Positions 15,744 to 25,200 of a DNA stretch of 64,000 nt are shown in pieces. Under the pieces are notes generated by a model. The model was not told where the DNA came from. It saw only the letters and a list, made by a program, of their open reading frames with translations, and made no database searches. Each line of letters begins with the position of its first letter. Position 1 is the first letter of the stretch. The DNA is from Comamonadaceae bacterium (GTDB lineage Bacteria > Pseudomonadota > Gammaproteobacteria > Burkholderiales > Burkholderiaceae_C): contig CANCLK010000003.1 in assembly GCA_947378785.1 (NCBI GenBank), forward strand, positions 1-64,000. The letters are read 5' to 3'. Made by a program: the position numbers and the translations under genes.

Positions 15744-16684
15744 AGCCGGCGGTATTGTTCGCATCGTTGGCAGTGCTGGTCCTCCTTGCCGGCTTGCCTT
15801 TCTTGGGCAGCGCATATGCACTTCGTATCGGTACATTTGCATGCATGTACGCGATCATGTCCGTATCTTGGACAGTGATAGGCGGCTTTGCCGGATATCC
15901 ATCCTTTGCAACCGCGGCTTTTTTTGGGTTCGGCGCTTATTGTGGTGCCATTTTGATCAACATGGGCTGGCCACTGCCTTCTGCTATTGGCGCCGCCGGT
16001 GCACTCGCCTTTGCCGGCGCTTTTTTATTCGGCACGGTATTGCTGCGTTTGCGTGGGCACTACTTTGCAATCGGTAGCCTTGCCGTTGCAGAGGTCTTGC
16101 GCGAACTGACCAATTCGGCGACCGATCTGACGGGCGGTGGCATGGGCCTGAATATTCCGCTCAGTGTCACTGGCTCCAACAGCGTCATAGCAGATGCATC
16201 ATTTTTCTTCTGGGTCATGTGGGCACTGCTCGTTGTCACGTTCTTGGTGGTGGCCGCCATTCAGAGGTCAAAGCTGGGCTTTGGGTTGATTTGCATTAAA
16301 CAGAATGAATCTGCCGCAGACATGATCGGCGTGAATGCAACTCTTTACAAAAGTACGGCCTTTGCATTCTCCGGCGTTTTTGTTGCAATGGCCGGTGTAA
16401 TTTACGCGGGCTGGGTGCATTACATTGAGCCACCAGATGTCTACGACATACTGTTCGCAGTGAAACCCATTGTCATGGCCTTACTGGGAGGTCTCGGCTC
16501 ACCAGCAGGGGCGTTGCTCGGTGCCTTCGTATTCCTCGGTATTGAAGAAGTGGTTTGGCGTAACTACCTAGAGATCCATTCTGGCGTGCTCGGATTCATG
16601 GTGGTGGTCTTGCTGCTATTTTTGCCGAATGGTTTGTTGTCCATCGGGAAGCGGCTGCGGCGTCTAGGTGCGCGCAATGGCTGA
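15740..16684 (+). CDS. Branched-chain amino acid-type ABC transporter permease LivM
   Basis: A 314-residue membrane protein, the second permease half. It is highly hydrophobic, with the family motif GLGSPAGALLGAFVF near the C-terminus and RLRGHYFAIGSLAVAE in the middle. Its ATG overlaps the livH stop, and its 3' end overlaps livG by eight bases, so the four membrane and ATPase genes are tightly coupled. Confidence 0.94.
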   Translation: MKPAVLFASLAVLVLLAGLPFLGSAYALRIGTFACMYAIMSVSWTVIGGFAGYPSFATAAFFGFGAYCGAILINMGWPLPSAIGAAGALAFAGAFLFGTVLLRLRGHYFAIGSLAVAEVLRELTNSATDLTGGGMGLNIPLSVTGSNSVIADASFFFWVMWALLVVTFLVVAAIQRSKLGFGLICIKQNESAADMIGVNATLYKSTAFAFSGVFVAMAGVIYAGWVHYIEPPDVYDILFAVKPIVMALLGGLGSPAGALLGAFVFLGIEEVVWRNYLEIHSGVLGFMVVVLLLFLPNGLLSIGKRLRRLGARNG

Positions 16685-17426
16685 CGTGTTGCAGTTGCAA
16701 AATGTGGGTCGCCGATTTGGTGGGCTCAATGCGGTTCAAGATGTGAGCCTGACTGTTGGCGCAGGAGAGATTCTTGGCTTGATCGGACCGAACGGTGCCG
16801 GAAAAACAACCTTGGTCAACGTCATCACGGGGGTGCATCGTGCTTCTTCCGGGCGTGTTTTATTCGAAGGCCGCGATATTACGCGGCTCGCGCCATATCA
16901 GACCGCACGAATTGGTTTGGCGCGAACCTTTCAAATCGTGCAGCCCTTTCCGGATCTGACCGTGCGCGACAACGTTGCTGCTGCGGCGCTGTTTTCGCAA
17001 AAAGGCATCAGCCCGAAAGAGGCACGGGAAATCGCAAGTGCGCAATTGGAATTCGTGGGGCTGCAAAAGCAAGCAGATCATTTTGCGCACAGTTTGACGC
17101 TCGCGATGCGCAAACGCCTTGAGCTGGCCAAGGCGGTGGCGATGAAGCCAAAGTTATTGTTTCTGGACGAGGTCAATGCGGGGCTTAATTCTGCCGAAGT
17201 CGAGCACGCATTGGCACTGATACGAGACTTGGCGAGCCGCGGTATCACCATTGTGCTCATCGAGCATTTGATGCAAGTGGTGATGAGCGTTTGCAGCCGA
17301 GTTGTTGTGCTTCAGAACGGTTCACTTATCGCCGATGGTTCACCGCAAGAAATTGTGAATCAGCCGGAAGTAGTCGCCGCCTACTTGGGTAAAAAGTATG
17401 CGCAATTGAGCGCTGCTAAAAGTTAG
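16677..17426 (+). CDS. Branched-chain amino acid-type ABC transporter ATPase LivG
   Basis: A cytoplasmic ABC ATPase of ~249 residues. Walker A reads GPNGAGKTT and Walker [13 protein letters not shown]. The signature motif expected as LSGGQ/LSYG is replaced by [12 protein letters not shown], where LivG proteins usually have LPYGxQRRLE, and the D-loop has EVNAGLN rather than EPAAGLN, so the subunit is somewhat divergent. The ATG at 16677 fits better than a GTG at 16668. Confidence 0.92.
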   Translation: MADVLQLQNVGRRFGGLNAVQDVSLTVGAGEILGLIGPNGAGKTTLVNVITGVHRASSGRVLFEGRDITRLAPYQTARIGLARTFQIVQPFPDLTVRDNVAAAALFSQKGISPKEAREIASAQLEFVGLQKQADHFAHSLTLAMRKRLELAKAVAMKPKLLFLDEVNAGLNSAEVEHALALIRDLASRGITIVLIEHLMQVVMSVCSRVVVLQNGSLIADGSPQEIVNQPEVVAAYLGKKYAQLSAAKS

Positions 17427-17433
17427 ACAAGCT

Positions 17434-18168
17434 ATGAGCACATCTGTACCGTTGCTAAAACTGTCTGGCCTACACGCTGGCTACGGTGAAATTAACGTCT
17501 TGTGGGGACTGGATCTGATTTTGCATGAGGGCGAAATCACCGCCCTGATCGGTTCAAATGGCGCCGGTAAATCGACGCTCATGCGCGCATTGTCCGGCTT
17601 GATTCCGGCGACATCTGGTGAAATGGTGTGGCGAGGTATCGAGCTGTCTGGCATGTCCCCAGCCGAGATACTGTCGCAGGGTATCGCCCATGTCCCAGAA
17701 GGGCGACGCCTTTTCAGTGCCATGAATGTCGAGGACAACTTGTTGATGGGCGCCTACAGCCGCAACCAACCGCGAGCCGTCATCGCCCGTGCGCTGCAAC
17801 AGGTTTATGACGCCTTTCCAAAATTGTATGAGCGACGCCGTCAAGCCGCCGGAACCATGTCGGGTGGGGAGCAGCAGATGTGCGCCATTGGTCGCGGCAT
17901 GATGAGTGCGCCTCGTTTATTGATGATCGATGAACTATCTCTCGGCTTGTCTCCCTTGCTGGTGGAGCAGTTGATTGAATCCTTGCAGAAATTGAACCGG
18001 GAAGGTTTGTCCATTCTTGTTGTTGAGCAGGATGTGGTTACCGCGCTTGAATTGTCCTCGACCGCCTATGCCATGGACATGGGAAAGATCGTTCGCGGGG
18101 GACGCAGCCAAGAGTTGTTGCACGACCCCGCCATTCGTCAGGCATATCTCGGCGCAATGGCAGCTTGA
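17434..18168 (+). CDS. Branched-chain amino acid-type ABC transporter ATPase LivF
   Basis: A 244-residue ABC ATPase pairing with LivG. Walker A is GSNGAGKST, the signature is MSGGEQQM and Walker B LLMIDELSLGLSP, all standard. It starts seven bases after the livG stop and ends 67 bases before the CnbZ-like gene, which is likely part of the same operon. Confidence 0.94.
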   Translation: MSTSVPLLKLSGLHAGYGEINVLWGLDLILHEGEITALIGSNGAGKSTLMRALSGLIPATSGEMVWRGIELSGMSPAEILSQGIAHVPEGRRLFSAMNVEDNLLMGAYSRNQPRAVIARALQQVYDAFPKLYERRRQAAGTMSGGEQQMCAIGRGMMSAPRLLMIDELSLGLSPLLVEQLIESLQKLNREGLSILVVEQDVVTALELSSTAYAMDMGKIVRGGRSQELLHDPAIRQAYLGAMAA

Positions 18169-18235
18169 CTCACTTATTTTTTTGTCCATCGCTTCGTGCT
18201 TGTTTCTGCTGCCACATTGAAAGGAATTTTTTCAG

Positions 18236-18991
18236 ATGTCTCGTACCAACATGTATGCGCCAGGGGGCTATCGCTTCGTTCCTGGCGTTTATCAGTATTC
18301 CGGCGGCGTTGCCGCTGAGCCCGGCTATCGAATTGAGCGCGTGCGTTTCTCAAACCCAGTATCACTGGTTGATGGTTTTAAAAAGATTGAAGAGATTTTG
18401 CAGGCCGCTGGTCGTCCCTTGGCCGCATTCTGCGCGTGCGAACTGCGCTCGCCTGCGCCATTCGACGAGGCTGGCTTTGAAGCCTTTAACCGCGACTATG
18501 TGGGCACGTTAGAGCGCTGGGGTGTGTTTGACGGCACCACCAACCCTGTGGCACGTAGCAACGTCTGCCCTGAGATTTTTCCGCCGAATTCGCCAGCCTT
18601 TCATGCTTTTTGTTTTACTGTGCCTGATCCATCGGCACTCCCCTCGTTTGTCGTGTCTGGCAGCGCTGAGGCGCCTGAGGGTAAGGGCAATTACAAAGAC
18701 CACATCATCAGCGCAGGTGATCTGTCTCGAGCGGGTCTGGAAAAAAAAGTGCGATGGGTGCTGGGTGAAATGGAAAATCGAATGGCCGCGCTCGGATTCC
18801 TGTGGCGCGACACAACCGCGACTCAACTTTACACAGTGCATGACATTCACCCCTTCATCGCTGAAGAATTGGTTCGCCGCGGTGCAATGAATTCAGGCTT
18901 GACATGGCATTTCAATCGTCCACCAGTGGTTGCACTTGAATATGAGATGGACTGCCGCGCTGTGCACGTTGAGCGGGTTGTCAGCGGTTGA
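18236..18991 (+). CDS. CnbZ-like protein (2-aminomuconate deaminase-type family)
   Basis: A 251-residue cytoplasmic protein. The N-terminus (SRTNMYAPGGYRFVPGVYQY), the ACELRSPAPF stretch and NPVARSNVCPE resemble, from memory, the CnbZ group named for 2-amino-5-chloromuconate deaminase of nitrobenzene degraders. Parts recall RidA/YjgF proteins. It follows livF on the same strand, with an AspDH-like gene at the start of the cluster. I infer hydrolytic removal of an amino group from an imported or ring-cleavage compound; the assignment is moderately sure at best. Confidence 0.55.
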   Translation: MSRTNMYAPGGYRFVPGVYQYSGGVAAEPGYRIERVRFSNPVSLVDGFKKIEEILQAAGRPLAAFCACELRSPAPFDEAGFEAFNRDYVGTLERWGVFDGTTNPVARSNVCPEIFPPNSPAFHAFCFTVPDPSALPSFVVSGSAEAPEGKGNYKDHIISAGDLSRAGLEKKVRWVLGEMENRMAALGFLWRDTTATQLYTVHDIHPFIAEELVRRGAMNSGLTWHFNRPPVVALEYEMDCRAVHVERVVSG

Positions 18992-19067
18992 ATTTTCAAA
19001 ATTCGGCAGACAGTTCGGACATGCTTTGTTAACAGACCCGTTGGGGCATTGACAATCAGGTTCAGCT

Positions 19068-19394
19068 TCATTTCAGAAGCGAAAATGCCGTCGGCGCTAG
19101 CAGCGAGTTCATGACGTTGGCGACCAGCGGGCCGTCTTTTTCGCTGTCGGTGCGCTTGGTCTTCCATTCCGGATCGGCCTGAAAGGCGTTCCATTTGATC
19201 TCGCGCTCTGCCAGCGACTCCCACGCCAACAAGTAGGTGAGGTCGTTGGAAGATTCGCCGACCAGTGTGGTGAAGAAGCCCACCGGCCTGATACCGTGCT
19301 TGTCCCACAGAGGGAGTGTGTCGCTGGCCATGCGCGCCAGCAGTTTCGGCAAGCGGCCCGGCATGGCGCGGTAGACGCGTTGTTCATAGATCAT
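19068..19394 (-). CDS. NIPSNAP family protein
   Basis: A 108-residue dimeric alpha/beta-barrel protein. MIYEQRVYRAMPGRLPKLL and LWDKHGIRPVGFFTTLVGES, followed by LTYLLAWESLAEREIKWNAF, are characteristic of bacterial NIPSNAP proteins. The ATG at 19394 is chosen because GGGAGAT stands just upstream; a longer reading of the frame would run into the amidohydrolase gene. It follows the LigI-like gene by 37 bases in the same direction. NIPSNAP proteins are often found in aromatic-catabolism operons, with unclear function. Confidence 0.85.
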   Translation of the reverse strand: MIYEQRVYRAMPGRLPKLLARMASDTLPLWDKHGIRPVGFFTTLVGESSNDLTYLLAWESLAEREIKWNAFQADPEWKTKRTDSEKDGPLVANVMNSLLAPTAFSLLK

Positions 19395-19431
19395 CAGATA
19401 TCTCCCAAAAATAGCGACCGAAACGGCCGGA

Positions 19432-20313
19432 TCAGTCGTACCAGTAAAGGCGAGTTGGGTTGTCCACAAGCAGCTTTCGCAGCAGCGTTTCGTCGCTTGT
19501 GAAGAGGGGCAGCAGGTCGACCAGTTTGCCGTCATCGGGCATCTCGCGAACATTCGGGTGGGGCCAGTCTGTACCCCACAGAACGCGGTCGGGTGCCGCC
19601 TCAATGAGCCTGCGTGCGAAGGGTGCGGCATCTGCATAGGGGCCGCCCTGCGCTGCGGAAAGGTCCGCAGAGATGCGTTCCGCACCGGTCACCTTCACCC
19701 ATGCCTTCTCGTTGGTCTTCATCAGGTCAAGCAACAGCTCAAAGGGTTTTTGGTCCAGCCCGTTCTTGACCATGGTGCGGCCCATGTGGTCGATGACAAA
19801 CGGCACGGGAAGGCCGAGAAGAAACTCACGGTAGGTGACCAAATCCTCCGCGTCCAAATGCAATACGAGGTGCCAGCCCAGTGGCTTGATACGCTCGGCC
19901 ATGCGCTGCACCACGGCCAAGTCGGGGGCACCGCCCAAGTGCTGGACGAAGTTGAAACGCACCGAGCGGACCCCGCCACGGTGCAGTGCCTGCAGCTCTT
20001 CATCGTTGACGCTGGCGGCGACCATTGCCACACCTCTGTAAGTGTCTGGAGACTGCGCGATGGCATCGAGCATTGCACTGTTGTCGTGGCCGTGAACACT
20101 GGCTTGCACCAACACCACACGCTCGATACCCAGCATGTTGTGCAGGGCGCGCAAGCGTTCCGCTGGCGCGTCGGGAGGGGTATAGGTGCGCTTGCCCGAA
20201 TAGGGGAAGCGGTCACCGGGTCCAAATACGTGGCAATGTGCATCGCAGGCGCCCGCTGGCAGGTGATAAGTCGGTCGGCTCGGGTTGGGGTGCGGAGGCA
20301 GGATCGTCGTCAT
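19432..20313 (-). CDS. Amidohydrolase, LigI-like (2-pyrone-4,6-dicarboxylate hydrolase family)
   Basis: A 293-residue (beta/alpha)8 hydrolase. It has the HxH motif in DAHCHVFGPG, RFNFVQHLGG, an IDHMGR histidine and the acid GTDWPHPNVRE, matching the cog3618 amidohydrolase group to which LigI belongs. LigI opens the lactone 2-pyrone-4,6-dicarboxylate in the protocatechuate 4,5-cleavage pathway. The protein is flanked by a NIPSNAP gene and a TctC gene on the same strand and probably hydrolyses a lactone, but other lactones (for example muconolactone or sugar lactones) fit too. Confidence 0.85.
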   Translation of the reverse strand: MTTILPPHPNPSRPTYHLPAGACDAHCHVFGPGDRFPYSGKRTYTPPDAPAERLRALHNMLGIERVVLVQASVHGHDNSAMLDAIAQSPDTYRGVAMVAASVNDEELQALHRGGVRSVRFNFVQHLGGAPDLAVVQRMAERIKPLGWHLVLHLDAEDLVTYREFLLGLPVPFVIDHMGRTMVKNGLDQKPFELLLDLMKTNEKAWVKVTGAERISADLSAAQGGPYADAAPFARRLIEAAPDRVLWGTDWPHPNVREMPDDGKLVDLLPLFTSDETLLRKLLVDNPTRLYWYD

Positions 20314-20346
20314 GTGGTTCCTTTTGTATTTTCGATAGGGTGTTGG

Positions 20347-21318
20347 TTATTGTCTCGGGATAGCGGCTTGATCGATCACCTGAGACCAGCGCTGAATCTC
20401 GGTCTGTAGCAGCTTTGACATTTGCTCTGGTGTGCTGCCGCGGACGTCCAGTGACAAATCCATCAGGCTCTTGCGGACCTCGGGGGACGCGAGCGCCGCA
20501 TTGGCTTCGCGGTTCAGCTTGCTGATTAAGGCGGGGGGTGTTCCGCCCGGGGCACCCATGCCGTTCCAACCCCTGACGCTGAAGTTGGGAATGCCGCTCT
20601 CGGCTGCAGTGGGAACGTTCGGCAGATCGGGCGTGCGCGCATCGCCCATCACCGCCAAGGCGCGCAGTGCGTTGCCCTTGATCTGGCCGAGGATCGGCGC
20701 GACGATTTCGACGGCCGCATCGATGTCGCCGGCGCGCAATGCGGTCACCACCGCCGGCGTGCCATTGAAGGGCACCACCTGCGCGTCGATGCCTGCACTG
20801 CTTTTGAACATCTGCGCGGCCAAGTTCTGCGTGCTGCCCACATTGATGGAGCCGATGTTCAGGCGGCCTGGGTTGGCACGCGCGTAGGCCAGCAGTTCGG
20901 GTAGGGTCTTGAAGCGCGAGTTGGCACCGGTCACCACCGCCATGTCGAAGTAAGCCAGGGTCGTGATGGGGGCCAAGTCTTTCAATGTGTCGTAAGGCAG
21001 GGACTTGAACATGCTGGCCGTCACCGCAACGCTGTTGGTCATCAGCAGCAGTGTGAGACCGTCGGGCGAAGCCTTGGCCACCGAGTTCGTCGCCACCACG
21101 CCACCAGCGCCAGGCTTGTTGTCGATCACGATGGGCTGGCCCATGGATTCAGACATCTTCTGGGCCACGATGCGGGCTGTGAGGTCGCCAGCGCCGCCCG
21201 GTCCGAAAGGCACAACGAAGCGGATGGTGCGGGGCGTCGACTGGGCCTGCGCCGTTAGCAGAGCACCGGTGCCCAGTAACAGCGCCAAGCCAGCGCGGAT
21301 AAGCAAGGAGTTAAACAT
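20347..21318 (-). CDS. TTT-type (Bug/TctC) periplasmic substrate-binding protein 3
   Basis: A 323-residue binding protein with a signal peptide ending in LLTAQAQ and ligand loops VPFGPGGAGDLTAR and DNKPGAGG. The ATG at 21318, just after a GAGAGAC stretch, gives a normal signal peptide; a longer frame upstream would add ~40 residues unlike the family. It is the first gene of a three-gene unit with the LigI-like hydrolase and NIPSNAP genes, and so is probably their uptake component. Confidence 0.92.
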   Translation of the reverse strand: MFNSLLIRAGLALLLGTGALLTAQAQSTPRTIRFVVPFGPGGAGDLTARIVAQKMSESMGQPIVIDNKPGAGGVVATNSVAKASPDGLTLLLMTNSVAVTASMFKSLPYDTLKDLAPITTLAYFDMAVVTGANSRFKTLPELLAYARANPGRLNIGSINVGSTQNLAAQMFKSSAGIDAQVVPFNGTPAVVTALRAGDIDAAVEIVAPILGQIKGNALRALAVMGDARTPDLPNVPTAAESGIPNFSVRGWNGMGAPGGTPPALISKLNREANAALASPEVRKSLMDLSLDVRGSTPEQMSKLLQTEIQRWSQVIDQAAIPRQ

Positions 21319-21440
21319 GTGTTGTCTCTCGCGAGTTGAAGTTAGTCGGACAGTGTCGCAAAAAGGCGGTGGGCAATCACGTTCGTACTGCATAGCTGTT
21401 ATGCAGTGCCGCATCCGAAAGAATGCCTCGAAGCCCTCAC

Positions 21441-22010
21441 TCACCGCGATCTGCGACGTGGCAGCATGGCAGCGAGAACGCCATCTTTAAGCACCACGTG
21501 ATGGTAAATGGCTGCTGCTGCGTGCAAGCCTGCGAGCCACATGATGGCGTCCCCTAGGAACTGATGTACATCACCCCAATCGGCCAATGCTGCCATGCTG
21601 GACCCCGCCATCAGGGGGATCGGGTCAAGGCGGAATCCGCCCAGTAGCGTGAGCGGAATGTTCCGACTGCTCAATGCCAATAACGCGGAGACGGGCAACG
21701 CGAGCAAGAGGGCCCACAAGCCCACGTGCACCAACTTGGCAGCGATACGCATCCAAGGATCCATCGGTATGTGCGGTGTGCTTGAGCGAAGGGCCCCCCA
21801 CAAAAGCCGCAACACGGTCAATGCCATGACCAACATGCCCAGAGACTCGTGCCAGACGATGTCAATTCGGGTCGCCGGGTCGATGCCTTGCTTCATCAGG
21901 CGACCGAAGTGCTCCGGTCCGAGGATGAAGGCAATGACGACGAAGATGGCCGTGAGCCAATGAAAGGTTTGGCTGACGGCATCGTATTGGGTTTTGGATT
22001 GCTGGTTCAT
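21441..22010 (-). CDS. Cytochrome b561 family protein
   Basis: A ~189-residue inner-membrane diheme b-type cytochrome with four hydrophobic helices. Likely heme ligands are the His in QTFHWLTA, KLVHVGLWALL, DVHQFLGD and LHAAAAIYHHVV. Bacterial b561 proteins move electrons between quinone and acceptors such as superoxide. The ATG at 22010 gives the usual length; the frame could extend upstream to 22163 without family support. It stands alone, diverging from the RND operon. Confidence 0.87.
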   Translation of the reverse strand: MNQQSKTQYDAVSQTFHWLTAIFVVIAFILGPEHFGRLMKQGIDPATRIDIVWHESLGMLVMALTVLRLLWGALRSSTPHIPMDPWMRIAAKLVHVGLWALLLALPVSALLALSSRNIPLTLLGGFRLDPIPLMAGSSMAALADWGDVHQFLGDAIMWLAGLHAAAAIYHHVVLKDGVLAAMLPRRRSR

Positions 22011-22269
22011 GAAGTCGCCATAAAGTTGAAGGAATTGTGCCGCTTGAATATGAGTCGTTGAGACATGGCTCCCCGTCGTTTGTGTACGGTTTGTAAAGTC
22101 ATTGGTCCGTACGTGAAAACCCCGGTCTTGCTCAACAGTACATTCGGTAACATCCCGGATCAATAGTTATAAACGCAGAAGAATTTTTTCTGCAGAGTAA
22201 ATGCCTCGACTGGGTTCTCAGTTAAGACATTCGTTTTAGACCCAGCTAAGTTCCCGGAGCGAATTTTTC

Positions 22270-25200
22270 ATGTCAATGGTGAAATTGGCGCTCACGCGTC
22301 CGTACACATTTATTGTGATGGCGATGCTGATCGTCTTGGGCACGCCCTTTGCCTTGCTCAACATGGCGACGGATATTTTCCCGGAAATCAATATTCCGGT
22401 GATCAGCGTGATCTGGAATTACAACGGACTCCCTGCGCAGGAAATGGGTCAGCGCGTTGCGGGTCAGACCGAGCGGGGTCTCACCACGGTGGTGAGCGAT
22501 ATTGAACATATTGAATCTAACTCTTTGTATGGCGTCAGCGTCATCAAGGTGTTCTTTCAGCCAGGCGTCAACATTCAGACGGCGATCGCACAGGTTGTGG
22601 CTTCCGTGCAGACGCAAGTGCGTCAATTGCCCCCCGGAATCACACCGCCGCTGGTGATCAAATATTCAGCGTCCAGCATCCCAGTCATGCAGTTAGCTTT
22701 GTCGAGCCCGACGCTGGCTGAAAACGCGTTGTTCGACGTCGCTGTCAACGGCTTGCGTCCGCAGCTCATCACCGTGCCTGGGGTGGCGTCACCTTTCCCA
22801 TATGGCGGCAAAGTTCGGGTGATCTCCGTCGACCTCGACATCCAGGCGCTGCAGGCTAGAGGACTCTCGCCGGCTGACGTGGTGAATGCGGTGAACACCC
22901 AAAATTTGATCCTACCTTCAGGCACCGTCAAATTGGGTGAAACTGAATATGCCGTTCGCATGAATGGCTCGCCTGATGTGCTGGGCGAGCTCAACGACTT
23001 GCCGGTCAGGACCTTGAACAACGCCACCACGTATCTGCGCGAAGTGGCCTACGTACGTGACGGATTTCAACCGCAGACGAATGTGGTGAGGCAGGACGGT
23101 CTTCGCGGCGTGCTGATCTCAGTGTTGAAAAACGGTGGCGCTTCCACGCTGGACATCGTGGCTAACGTCAAAGCCTTGTTGCCGAAAGCGGTGCAGACTT
23201 TGCCGGCTGACGTCAAGGTGACGCCCTTGTTCGACCAGTCGGTGTTTGTGAAAGCCGCCGTCTTGGGGGTGGTCACCGAGGCGTTGATCGCGGCCGCCTT
23301 GACCGCGTTGATGGTGCTGCTGTTCTTGGGTAATTGGCGTAGCACGGTCATCATTGCGTTGACCATTCCCTTGTCTATCCTGGCCTCGATTCTGGCGCTG
23401 TATGCCCTTGGTGAGACTCTTAATTTGATGACGCTGGGCGGTTTGGCATTGTCGGTCGGTATTCTGGTGGACCAAGCGATCGTGACGATTGAAAACATCG
23501 AGCGTCATTTGCATCTGGGCAAGGAGTTGAACGAGGCGATTGAAGTGGGAGCGGGGGAGATCGGCCCTGCCGCGTTTGTGGCCACCTTGTGTATCTGTAT
23601 TGTTTTCGTGCCCATGTTCTTTCTATCGGGGGTGGCGCGTTTTCTGTTTGTACCCTTGGCCGAAGCGGTTGTGTTTGCCATGATCGCCTCCTACATCTTG
23701 TCGCGAACCTTGGTGCCCACCTTGGTCATGTTGATGATGGGCGGGGTTCATGAGGCGGCTAAGGCGGACACCAACCCCGGTCTGTTGCAGCGGGTTTACA
23801 GAAGCTTTGACGCCCAGTTTGAGCATGTTCGTCGGGCTTACACGCTGGCTTTGTCCGCGGCGCTGTCACACCGTGGGCAATTTATTTCCTTGTTCCTCGG
23901 GTTTTGTCTGCTGTCTTGCCTGCTGTATCCCTTGCTCGGACGTGACTTTTTCCCAAGCGTCGATGCCGGCCAGATGCGCCTCCATATGCGTGCACCGACG
24001 GGCACTCGCATTGAGGAAACTGCGCGGATCGCAGATGCCGTTGAAGCCGCCATTCGTGAATTGGTGCCGGCCGATCAGCTCGAAACTATTTTGGACAACG
24101 TGGGCCTGCCCAACAGCGGTATCAACCTGTCGTACAGCAATGCGGGCACCATTGGCACGATGGACGCTGAGATCATGATGTCCTTGAAGGAAGGGCATCG
24201 GCCGACCGAAGGCTTTGTCACCCTGTTACGCACCGAGTTACCCAAACGTTTCCCGACGGTTGAATTCTTTTTTCAGCCTGCCGATATTTCAACGCAAATT
24301 CTCAACTTCGGATTGCCTGCGGCGATTGATGTGCAGTTCACGGGCAGTGATCTGGTGGGCAATGCTGCAAGAGCTGCCGAACTGACGGCCGCGATCCGGA
24401 AAATCCCGGGAGCGGTCGATGCGCATGTCCACCAACGGTTGGATGGCCCGGTGGTTTATTTGAAAATGGACCGGACCCGTTTGCAACACTTTGGGTTGGG
24501 TGCCACGAACGTTGGCCAAAACGTATTGATTGCTTTGTCTGGCAGCTCCCAGACCGCACCGGCGTTCTGGCTGAATCCGAAAAATGGCGTGGTCTACAAC
24601 GTGGTGGTTCAGTCCCCACAGTACAAGGTGGACTCGATCGATTCGTTGCTGAGCCTTCCCATCGGTCCAGCTCCGAATGCCAACAGCGGCGTCAATGGAG
24701 CGACCGTTTCTAACACCACCAACCAATTGCTGGGCAATCTGGTGGAAGCACGCACCGGCCGGCAGTTGCCTATCGTTTCACGCTACAACTTGCAGCCCGC
24801 CATCGATGTGTACGTGGGGGTTCAGGGCACAGACCTGGCCAGCGTTGCTGACAAGATCAAAGTCCTCGTCGACGAGATTTCGCCTAAACTGGCGCGGGGT
24901 AACCAAGTGGTCATCCGCGGCCAAGTGGAAACCATGCGCTCGTCCTTCATTGGACTTGGTTTGGGGCTGGCGATGGCCATTGTGTTGGTCTACCTGTTGA
25001 TCGTGGTGACCTTTCAGTCTTGGATTGATGCCGCAATTATCATCACGGCCTTGCCTGCTGCGCTGGCAGGTATCGCTTGGATCTTGTTCATCACGGGCAC
25101 CACGCTCAGTGTGCCGGCCCTGACCGGGGCGATCATGACGATGGGTGTGGCCACTGCGAACAGTATTTTGGTCATTGCTTTTGCACGCCAACGACGAGAG

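Noticed and set aside
19558-20409. 283-codon plus-strand frame
   Set aside because: It is opposite the LigI-like amidohydrolase gene, which has clear catalytic motifs; the plus frame has none.
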